DNA of 10,386 nucleotides, taken from assembly GCA_020217165.1 (NCBI GenBank), contig JAIWOE010000135.1, positions 1-10,386 on the forward strand. Direction: 5' to 3'. Position 1 is the first letter of the stretch. The number at the start of each line of letters is the position of its first letter. Below are positions 1 through 7,261 of this stretch, piece after piece. This DNA comes from Desulfovibrio sp. Lineage in GTDB: Bacteria; Desulfobacterota; Desulfovibrionia; Desulfovibrionales; Desulfovibrionaceae. The position numbers and the translations under genes were made by a program. A model generated the notes under the pieces. That model saw nothing but the letters and a program-made list of their open reading frames with translations, made no database searches and was not told where the DNA came from.

Positions 1-253
1 CTGATTCACGAAGGGATTACGACCGACAGGCCGGCAATGTCCTGCCCCGTGACGGGGCAGGAGTGGGCTCTGTACTGACCTGATTCACGAAGGGATTACG
101 ACAGGATGCCCGCGGCGCATGTCACGTCGCAGGCATCCTCCCCTCTGTACTGACCTGATTCACGAAGGGATTACGACATCATCCCGCCCCCACCCGCAAT
201 GCGGGCAGGAGGAGGTGGCTCTGTACTGACCTGATTCACGAAGGGATTACGAC

Positions 254-441
254 TCCGACGGCGAAGCCTGCTCGAAGCAGGCTTCGCAAATCTCTGTACT
301 GACCTGATTCACGAAGGGATTACGACGGCAAAGTGGAGGTCGTCATCAATTTGCACCACCTGGATCTCTGTACTGACCTGATTCACGAAGGGATTACGAC
401 TGCTCGAAGCAGGCCTCGCAAACATCAACCTCCCTCGTCCA
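254..441 (+). repeat. Two related spacers sharing a 22-nt core
   Basis: The spacer at 254-291 and the spacer at 401-441 share 22 nt (269-290 and 401-422) with one mismatch (T283 against C415). The shared piece starts 15 nt into the first spacer and at the first base of the second, so they are shifted captures of related sequence rather than a duplicated repeat-spacer unit. In the first spacer the core is half of a 12-bp hairpin, GCGAAGCCTGCT / AGCAGGCTTCGC with loop CGA (261-287). Confidence 0.9.
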
Positions 442-976
442 CTCTGTACTGACCTGATTCACGAAGGGATTACGACCGGACGTTTTTGGACGTCCTGAAC
501 GAAAAAACATGTGCTGAACTCTGTACTGACCTGATTCACGAAGGGATTACGACTGAGGTTAATGCCGGCCCCGAAGGAGTCGAGGCCGACAACTCTGTAC
601 TGACCTGATTCACGAAGGGATTACGACGCGTGTACACAGGTGTACAAATTGTCCGTGGAGACGAAAATCTCTGTACTGACCTGATTCACGAAGGGATTAC
701 GACAAACGCCCGCCGCAGCAGGGCTTCCATCGCCGCCGCTAATCCGCTCTGTACTGACCTGATTCACGAAGGGATTACGACTGGTGCCCGCGGGCACCAC
801 ATTCACGGCAGGTGACGGAAGACTCTCTGTACTGACCTGATTCACGAAGGGATTACGACGGCAGATCAGAGGCTAGGCGGTTTCCCACTGCCGGGCCGGC
901 TCTGTACTGACCTGATTCACGAAGGGATTACGACCGGGAGAAAATCTCCCGGGTATGTTTAGTCATAAATTTGGCC

Positions 977-1011
977 CTCTGTACTGACCTGATTCACGAA
1001 GGGATTAAGAC
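977..1011 (+). repeat. Degenerate terminal CRISPR repeat
   Basis: This is the last repeat of the array. It matches the other copies except for a C-to-A change at 1008, which turns the 3' end from ATTACGAC into ATTAAGAC. Such decay is typical of the oldest, leader-distal repeat and fixes the array orientation as left to right. No further copy follows. Confidence 0.93.
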
Positions 1012-1185
1012 TCAACGTGGGCGATCTACCATCAGCAGCGTTACGATGATGACTTTCAGCCGCGTTACGATAACGATGACTATTGAGCCCCACGCCGGTG
1101 GCTCACCAAAACTCTACCTTGAGAGCCACACTGCCATGCGGCTGGCAGTTGGCAATTTTCATGCAAACCTCGTCAAGGAGCCACC
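1012..1185 (+). other. Spacer region between array and CARF operon, with a coding-tail-like remnant and hairpins
   Basis: There is no complete gene here. The frame ending at the TGA of 1084-1086 reads as an acidic, tyrosine-rich tail (QRYDDDFQPRYDNDDY) but is closed upstream by a TAA at 1006-1008 inside the last repeat, so at most it is the end of a lost gene. It contains an imperfect tandem repeat (1034-1057 and 1058-1084), both copies carrying CGTTACGAT. Two hairpins follow. One at 1085-1104 is GAGCC..GGCTC with a 2-nt bulge and no T-tract. The other at 1130-1149 is ACTGCCA/TGGCAGT with a 6-nt loop. I see no convincing promoter for the next gene. Confidence 0.5.
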
Positions 1186-2310
1186 ATGTCTGCCACCGGT
1201 CAGCCTATCCACTTATGCATTGTTTCCGAACAGCTTGTGCCCAACCTGCTCCCGGTTTTGCTGCCTGGGCACAAACCCCAGGCGTGCATGCTGCTCGCCA
1301 GCCAGGCCATGCAGGGCCAAGCGCAACGTCTCAAGGACATGCTCTCGGTTCGAGGAGTGCAAACCAGCGTCCACTCCATGCACGACACCGACCTGGACAC
1401 GGCCTTCGGCCAGCTGGCTAGCCTGGAGCCTTCACTGGCCGGTGCTGCGGTTACCTTGAACATCACTGGGGGCACCAAACTGATGACGCTGGTGGCGTAC
1501 GAATTCGCCAGGGAGATCAAGGCCCGCGTCGTGTATGTGGATACCCGCAATCAAAGGCTGATCCAGCTTGCGCCAAAGAGGCTGGAGACGCCCTTGCCCG
1601 ATGCGCTTACCGTGGCCGATGCGCTGGCTTGCGCTGGCTACAGCGTGGAGAAGAAACACCAGGGTGCGGTACCGGCCCAGCTCAGGGACTTGGCCGAAGA
1701 ACTTATCCGTAACCTGTCACGATTTCAGAGTATTCTTCCGGTGCTCAACCATGTTGCCATGCGGGCCTCCGAAACTATGGTCACCTCGTTGGAAACAGGA
1801 GAATTGCGCAAGCCGGCCTTGCTTGAGTGCCTTTCGCTGTTTGAAAAGGCGGGGTACTGCAGTGTTGCCGACGATGCCGTGGTGTTTGCTGATGATGAGG
1901 CTCGGAAGCTGATGAATGGCGGCTGGTTGGAAGTGTACGTGGCCTCTGTGGCCCATCGACTCCGCGGCGCGGGGGGGATGTATGACTGGTGCTCCAATGC
2001 GAAAATCACCAACGACCATGGTGTTCGCAATGAAGTGGACCTCGCTTTCACCAGCGGAAACCGTCTGCATCTCATTGAATGTAAAACCCAGCACCCCAAG
2101 AGCATGAATGGCAAAGACGATGCCCCACACTACAAGATCAAAGCGCTGCGAGATCATCTCGGTGGCGTCATGGCAAAGGCTATGCTATGCAGTGCCATTT
2201 CACTGCGCTCCGTTGATAGGGAACGCCTAGCAGAATACAAAATCAGAGTTGTGGAAGGCCCTGCCCTAGTGCATCTCGAAAAAACATTACGCCAATGGAT
2301 GAATGAATGA
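1186..2310 (+). CDS. Card1/Can2-like CARF nuclease (DUF1887 family)
   Basis: The 374-aa protein has two parts. Residues 1-150 form a CARF (Rossmann-like) ligand-binding domain with the signature NITGGTK at 92-98, and VVYVDT at 115-120. The C-terminal part is a PD-(D/E)xK nuclease with GGWLEVYV at 245-252, NEVD at 282-285 and IECK at 297-300, so D285, E298 and K300 are the likely catalytic set. Known family members (Card1, Can2) are activated by cyclic tetra-adenylate from Cas10 and cut single-stranded DNA and/or RNA or nick DNA. Length and domain order fit that family. The ATG at 1186 follows AAGGAG by 5 nt. The stop overlaps the next start by 4 nt (ATGA), so the two genes are co-translated. 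The choice between Card1 and Can2 activity cannot be made from sequence alone. It is probably an ancillary effector of the type III system whose array lies just upstream. Confidence 0.9.
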   Translation: MSATGQPIHLCIVSEQLVPNLLPVLLPGHKPQACMLLASQAMQGQAQRLKDMLSVRGVQTSVHSMHDTDLDTAFGQLASLEPSLAGAAVTLNITGGTKLMTLVAYEFAREIKARVVYVDTRNQRLIQLAPKRLETPLPDALTVADALACAGYSVEKKHQGAVPAQLRDLAEELIRNLSRFQSILPVLNHVAMRASETMVTSLETGELRKPALLECLSLFEKAGYCSVADDAVVFADDEARKLMNGGWLEVYVASVAHRLRGAGGMYDWCSNAKITNDHGVRNEVDLAFTSGNRLHLIECKTQHPKSMNGKDDAPHYKIKALRDHLGGVMAKAMLCSAISLRSVDRERLAEYKIRVVEGPALVHLEKTLRQWMNE

Positions 2311-3620
2311 ACACCAAATCCCAAGCCATCAAGGTTTTGCTTGTTTCCGTGGGCGGCACACCTGCCCCCATTATTCACAGTATTCTGCAACAACAACCAG
2401 AATATGTGATATTTTTTTGTTCGAAATCAACTCGCGCAGTTGTGCAACAGTCCATCCGACCCGCTTTGGATATTCCGCTAAAGGATACCGAAATCATCAC
2501 GACCAACGAGGAAGATCTGGTGCAGTGTTGCAGGGTGCTGTTCCAGAAACTTCCGGAAGTGTTGGAGATGTGGGGCTTGGATTACCACGACCTCGCCGGG
2601 GACTTTACCGGTGGTACCAAGGTCATGTCTGCTGCAGTGGCCATGGTCCTGGCCGGCATGGGGTGCCGGTTCTCCTACGTGGGCGGAGGGTCCCGGAACA
2701 AGAACGGACTGGGTCAGGTCGAGGATGGCGCCGAATCCTTGCGCATCATCCAAGACCCCATGGATGTCCTGATGGTCGATCGCCTCAGAACAATGGAGTC
2801 GTTGTTCAACTCTCGCCAATACTTGGCCATGGGTAGTTTGGCCGCAGAAGTATCACGCTCCACCTCGGCCAGGGCTCCTTTTTTTCGCGCCATGGAGGAT
2901 GTGGCAGCAGGCTATTATAGTTGGGACAACTTCGATTACCGCACTGCAATGCATAAACTAGCCGCAGCACGCAGCATTCTTAGAGCACAAGAAGCCCTTG
3001 ATGGCACGGGCGTCATTGCTCATTTTCTGCTGCAGATGGAGAACAACATCAACTTTCTCAACTCGCTGTCGCCGGAGTTGGAACTGCTGCAAAAACGGAC
3101 GTCCAGCAAGATTCAAAGTGGGGCGTCATCCATATCGCCTGCATTGGTGCAGGATCTGGTTTCCAACGCGATTCGTTGTGCCGAACAAGGCGAGCGCTAT
3201 GATGACGCCGTGATTCGCCTTTACAGTGCTGTGGAAAAGCTGGCCAAGCTTCGGTTGTTGATGACCTACGGGCTGAACAACTCTGCACTCAATCCAGACT
3301 CCTTGACGCACCAGGGTGCAAGAGATTTCCTGGCGTCCCGCTGCAGCGACGAAACGCCTCCCCTCAAGCTTCCTTTGCAACGCAGCTACGAATTGCTGGA
3401 AGTCCTCGGCGATTCCTTGGGGGCAACATTCATGAAGCATGCGGATGAGCTTCAAAAACTCCAGGACTTGCGCAACCACTCCATCCTTGCCCATGGAATC
3501 AATTCTCTTGGAAAGGAAAAATACGAGAGCATGCTCAATATCACACTGAATTTCCTTGAGATGGATGCGCAACACTTGCCCCGCTTCCCGCAGATGGCCT
3601 GGAAGGGGCTCGGATACTGA
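2307..3620 (+). CDS. CARF-HEPN protein, TIGR02710/Cas02710 family (Csm6/Csx1-like)
   Basis: The 437-aa protein has an N-terminal CARF-type domain of about 150 residues, with SVGGTPAPI at 14-22 and DFTGGTKVMS at 99-108; these are the loops that hold cyclic oligoadenylate in this superfamily. A helical middle (about 160-300) leads to a C-terminal HEPN-like segment. That segment has the helix DDAVIRLYSAVEKLAKLRL (299-317) and the motif RNHSILAH (389-396), an R-x6-H version of the HEPN RNase active site. The architecture and the ending QDLRNHSILAHG are those of the TIGR02710/PF09670 CRISPR-associated family, as I recall it. It is predicted to be a cytoplasmic, cOA-activated RNase. Its ATG lies within the stop of the upstream CARF nuclease (ATGA), so expression is coupled. 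Base composition looks less GC-rich than the rho-prs block, fitting a transferred module. Biochemical activity of this exact subfamily is inferred. Confidence 0.85.
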   Translation: MNTKSQAIKVLLVSVGGTPAPIIHSILQQQPEYVIFFCSKSTRAVVQQSIRPALDIPLKDTEIITTNEEDLVQCCRVLFQKLPEVLEMWGLDYHDLAGDFTGGTKVMSAAVAMVLAGMGCRFSYVGGGSRNKNGLGQVEDGAESLRIIQDPMDVLMVDRLRTMESLFNSRQYLAMGSLAAEVSRSTSARAPFFRAMEDVAAGYYSWDNFDYRTAMHKLAAARSILRAQEALDGTGVIAHFLLQMENNINFLNSLSPELELLQKRTSSKIQSGASSISPALVQDLVSNAIRCAEQGERYDDAVIRLYSAVEKLAKLRLLMTYGLNNSALNPDSLTHQGARDFLASRCSDETPPLKLPLQRSYELLEVLGDSLGATFMKHADELQKLQDLRNHSILAHGINSLGKEKYESMLNITLNFLEMDAQHLPRFPQMAWKGLGY

Positions 3621-3729
3621 ACCGACTGCAACGGACAAAAGTATCCAGGGACATGACCCGTTACGACCTTAGGGAGACACGACTTCTTACGAGGTCTGCG
3701 TGTTGGGGGACATCTCCAGGGTGTCGGGG
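3621..3729. mobile_element. Possible terminal region of the IS21-type remnant
   Basis: This short non-coding stretch lies between the stop of the CARF-HEPN gene and the end of the istB remnant. On the minus strand it carries several GTCCC/GTCTCC-type words (for example TGTCCCTGG at 3646-3654 and TGTCTCCCTAAGG at 3667-3679), similar to the repeated motifs of IS ends. An inverted near-copy, TGTCCCCTAAGG, is at 4675-4686. I could not define exact IS termini or a target duplication. Confidence 0.35.
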
Positions 3730-4285
3730 TTAGGGGACTGAACCGCACCGGGCCCTTGAGCCGATAGGAGCGGCCGGTGACGTTGACGACGTGGTTGCGG
3801 TGCAGCAGACGATCCAGGATCGCCGTGGCCATGACCTCGTCGCCAGCCAGGATTTCCGGCCAGTCCTTGACGGATTTGTACGTGGTGATGATGGTGCTGC
3901 GCCATGCGTGACGTGGGCGTAGCGCGAGTTGACGACACGGAAGAACAGGCCCGCCTCCTGCCTGGACAGGGGCTGGAATCCCGTCTCGCCGATGACCAGC
4001 AGCGCGGATTTCAGGTATTTCACCCCGCGCAGACGCTGCAAGGGCCGGTCAGCGTCCTTTTCACGGCGTGCAGCAGGTCTTCGAGGGTGTAGAAGGCCAC
4101 GGAGAAGCCATTTTCCACGCCTTGACCCCCAGGGCGACGGAAAGATGCGTTTTGCCCGTGCCTGGTGGCCCCTGGATGAGGATGGTTTCGTGTTGCCGGA
4201 TGTAGGCGCAGGTGGCCAGCCCACGTGTTTTTTGCCCGTGGACGCACTTCTGCTTGCAGAACGGCTGATTGGTGAACAAGGAGCG
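3730..4285 (-). pseudogene. istB: IS21-family IstB helper ATPase, broken by frameshifts
   Basis: Pieces of one IstB protein occur in order in different minus-strand frames. First comes LATCAYIRQHETILIQGPPGTGKTHL with the Walker A motif GPPGTGKT at 4148-4171. Then ENGFSVAFYTLEDLLHAVKR follows after a one-base loss near 4119, and GVKYLKSALLVIGETGFQPL after another near 4058. After a third shift near 3900 come ITTYKSVKDWPEILAGDEV and ATAILDRLLHRNHVVNV. The Walker B region reads VIGETGF where VIDE is usual, so a catalytic Asp is lost. The first 80 or so residues of a normal IstB of about 250 aa are missing, and no IstA transposase is present. This is a dead IS21 remnant. Confidence 0.85.
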
Positions 4286-4290
4286 GATGC

Positions 4291-4527
4291 ATGAAAGTCC
4301 CCAACGGTCAGCAAATGGCCAAAACTTGGCCTTACACGCGATACAAGAGTTTCGAGGCGTCTCTGCGCAAGGCTGCGGAACAATGGTTTAGCAAACGGGG
4401 ACACGAAACCCATCCCAAGATGGGGTACTGTCTCGCCCGTCATGATCTGTGGCCCAAGAATCTTATCTGTGAAGATGTCGCGGATTACATTCTAATTCTA
4501 ACTAACAGCTTACCCGGTATACGATGA
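4291..4527 (+). CDS. Small hypothetical protein, 78 aa
   Basis: The ORF starts at an ATG preceded by AAGGAG with a 7-nt spacer, a strong ribosome binding site. The product is basic and aromatic at the N-terminus (residues 1-30 include KTWPYTRYKSFEASLRKAAEQWF) and then has RGHETHPKMGYCLARHDLWP and a hydrophobic stretch DYILILTNSLPG. No known domain was recognised. It begins only a few bases beyond the truncated 5' end of the istB remnant, on the opposite strand, so it could be the surviving front of a gene cut by decay of the mobile element, or a chance ORF. The last residues before the stop give no sign of a natural domain end. No paralogue is seen in the window. Confidence 0.45.
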   Translation: MKVPNGQQMAKTWPYTRYKSFEASLRKAAEQWFSKRGHETHPKMGYCLARHDLWPKNLICEDVADYILILTNSLPGIR

Positions 4528-4921
4528 TGAAGCAGCGTCTGTCAAAAACTGAATAAGGTCGGCGAGGTTGAAAAAAGTCCTTCGCTGACGGCGAGTAGCC
4601 TGATTGTCCGGCAATCCGCAGGAAAAGACCGTCATGCCGTTCTCGGCACCTGGGGAGGCAGACTCAAATTCTCCTGTCCCCTAAGGATGGGAGGTAGGGA
4701 GTAAGAGCCAGCCCAAAATGAAACAGCCCACCGTACCTCATGTCTCATACGGTGATGGAGCATGTCAGAGGAAATAGCAGAAGGATGTCTGAAGCACCCG
4801 GGAAATTAGGGGGCAGACTTCATCCTTTTCATACAAGTTCAGATACAGTGATTACAATGACTTAAACAGTTCTCTCCAACACCCCGGTCAACCAGAGGTT
4901 CACCAGGAGGTTGACAGGCAC
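4528..4921. other. Gene-free region with imperfect inverted repeats, probably decayed mobile DNA
   Basis: No convincing gene is present; the longest open stretch (from 4531 in the plus strand) lacks a start and any recognisable motif. Palindromic features include CACCGTA/TACGGTG around a 12-nt loop (4729-4754), a GGGG..CCCC imperfect palindrome at 4652-4681, and an inverted pair CTGTCCCCTAA (4674-4684) and TTAGGGGGCAG (4806-4816), 10 of 11 positions pairing and 121 nt apart. The word GGAGGCAGACT (4654-4664) recurs as GGGGGCAGACT at 4809-4819. This pattern resembles REP/MITE-like debris. Confidence 0.4.
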
Positions 4922-4958
4922 GAAAAATGGGCCAGTCAACTTTGTCAGTTAACTGGCC
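4922..4958 (-). terminator. Rho-independent terminator of tRNA-Pro
   Basis: On the minus strand, 20 nt past the CCA end of the tRNA, an 11-bp stem GGCCAGTTAAC / GTTGACTGGCC (one T-G wobble) closes a 7-nt loop and is followed by CATTTTTCG. The T-tract corresponds to 4923-4927. The other side also has AATTTTC, so it might work weakly in both directions. Confidence 0.85.
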
Positions 4959-4978
4959 AATTTTCTTGGGGAAATCTG

Positions 4979-5055
4979 TGGTCGGGATGAGAGGATTTGA
5001 ACCTCCGACCCCCTGAACCCCATTCAGGTGCGCTCCCAAGCTGCGCTACATCCCG
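4979..5055 (-). tRNA. tRNA-Pro (anticodon GGG), CCA encoded
   Basis: The 77-nt minus-strand sequence folds as a complete cloverleaf. The acceptor stem is CGGGATG/CATCCCG with discriminator A, and CCA is encoded at 4979-4981. The D-stem is GCGC/GCGC with a 9-nt loop. The anticodon stem CCTGA/TCAGG encloses loop ATGGGGT, putting anticodon GGG at 5019-5021. The variable loop is 5 nt, and the T-stem GGAGG/CCTCT encloses TTCAAAT. The GGG anticodon reads CCC and CCU proline codons. It stands alone with its own promoter and terminator. Accessory DNA lies on its 3' side, which makes it a candidate integration site, although I found no duplicated 3' end in the window. Confidence 0.97.
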
Positions 5056-5068
5056 ACGCGAGAGGTTG

Positions 5069-5097
5069 TGTCTACCCTTCGAGGGGGTTGGTGTCAA
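5069..5097 (-). promoter_or_regulatory. Sigma70-type promoter of tRNA-Pro
   Basis: On the minus strand a consensus -35 box TTGACA (5092-5097) is followed after 17 nt by TAGACA (5069-5074), a weak -10 with 3 of 6 matches. Transcription would start about 7-10 nt before the tRNA 5' end at 5055, the usual arrangement. The exact -10 choice is uncertain. Confidence 0.6.
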
Positions 5098-5257
5098 GGA
5101 AGTTTCTTGAGATTGTGCAATTTTTTTGCGCGGGGTGGGGGAAAGGGATCAAAGGTCGATGGAGCCGAGATGGCTCGAGCTGCGAACGGTGGTTCCCCGG
5201 TTGAAGCGTCACCCCTGGGCCATGGTCGCTCTTCCATTGCACGTGGCGGCAACAGAT

Positions 5258-5278
5258 AAACGCCCCGGCGGGGCGTTT
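5258..5278 (-). terminator. Terminator downstream of rho
   Basis: A perfect 9-bp stem AAACGCCCC / GGGGCGTTT with a 3-nt loop lies 43 nt beyond the rho stop codon. The T-run in the minus direction is short (TTTATC), and the A/T flanks are symmetrical, so it may act in both directions. It closes the carD/rho transcript. Confidence 0.8.
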
Positions 5279-5321
5279 TCTGAAGCAATGGAGGCGTGCG
5301 TCCCTCGCCAGGCACGTCGCG

Positions 5322-6848
<1,527 letters not shown>

Positions 6849-6950
6849 GTGAAAATTCTCACAAAAAGATGCTGGGAGATGCGTCACTAATGGAAAACAG
6901 GCCTGAACATGGGCAAGGTGCAACAAGGCACGCCTGCAAGAAATTTGTGA

Positions 6951-6980
6951 AGTAAAAGGTACGCAACGCGATTGAGTCAA
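6951..6980 (-). promoter_or_regulatory. Candidate rho promoter
   Basis: On the minus strand, TTGACT (6975-6980, 5 of 6 matches to -35) is followed after 18 nt by TTTACT (6951-6956, 4 of 6 matches to -10). It would give a leader of roughly 95 nt before the rho start. This is pattern matching only. Confidence 0.35.
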
Positions 6981-7242
6981 GCCATGCAATGCGATGGAAT
7001 ACACATGCGCAGCATGCTGAACACGTTTGGGGCAACGTCGAAATGCTGTACAGGATGATTAGCTGCAATGCAAGGGCAAAGCAGCAAGTGCAGCATTCAA
7101 TGCCCGGTGAAAAGGCTGATCGAAAAACACGCTCAATCTGTTGTCTGAACTGCACGCAAGTATGTGTGCGTGCCGCATCCTTACGCATGTGCAAGGATGT
7201 CGCACCAGTCAACCGTAAAGAATGACTCGGATGGATATCAAT

Positions 7243-7261
7243 GAAAATCGCCTCTGGCGAT
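7243..7261 (-). terminator. Terminator-like hairpin between carD and rho
   Basis: On the minus strand ATCGCC AGA GGCGAT forms a 6-bp stem with a 3-nt loop and runs into TTTCATT. It could end carD transcripts or act as an attenuator ahead of rho. The short stem and interrupted T-run make it uncertain. Confidence 0.4.

Larger units (their letters stand above)
1..1011 (+). CRISPR. CRISPR array, trailer end, probable type III
   Basis: Fourteen copies of a 35-nt direct repeat that begins CTCTGTACTG and ends GGGATTACGAC. The first copy is cut by the window edge (1-23). The others start at 68, 143, 219, 292, 366, 442, 519, 593, 669, 747, 825, 900 and 977. The twelve complete copies before the last are identical; the last has one substitution. 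The 13 spacers are 44, 40, 41, 38, 39, 41, 42, 39, 41, 43, 43, 40 and 42 nt. The degenerate last copy marks the leader-distal end, so the leader and any cas1/cas2/cas10 genes should be left of the window. The last 8 nt, ATTACGAC, resemble known type III crRNA 5' tags (ATTGCGAC in Thermus thermophilus, from memory). Long variable spacers and the two CARF genes downstream also fit type III. The repeat has no strong internal stem, but many spacers do. The repeat family itself was not recognised. Confidence 0.97.

Noticed and set aside
621..845. Minus- and plus-strand open frames inside the array (621-845, 630-815)
   Set aside because: They translate the CRISPR repeat over and over (for example LCTDLIHEGITT) and are artefacts of the repeat having no stop in that frame.
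971..1459. Plus-strand frame beginning in the last repeat and overlapping the CARF nuclease
   Set aside because: It starts within CRISPR sequence, lacks motifs, and overlaps in another frame the gene at 1186 that has a ribosome binding site and clear family signatures.
4880..4915. Possible attachment-site copy of the tRNA T-arm (AGAGGTTCACC)
   Set aside because: The similarity to the tRNA covers only about 8 nt, on the strand opposite to the tRNA, and is expected by chance.
4839..5039. Minus-strand frame overlapping tRNA-Pro
   Set aside because: It contains the translated tRNA (GVGGSNPLIPT), a well-known spurious product.
5103..5140. T-rich hairpin TTGTGCAA..TTGCGC near the tRNA as a terminator
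   Set aside because: The T-run would be in the loop, not after the stem, so it does not have terminator form.
6849..7004. Upstream in-frame extension of rho to 7004
   Set aside because: The extra 52 residues are not Rho-like, and they run through the candidate promoter; the ATG at 6848 is the better start.
6859..7212. Minus-strand 117-aa frame upstream of rho
   Set aside because: Cys/Phe-rich composition with no recognisable domain and no ribosome binding site; the region looks like an untranslated leader.
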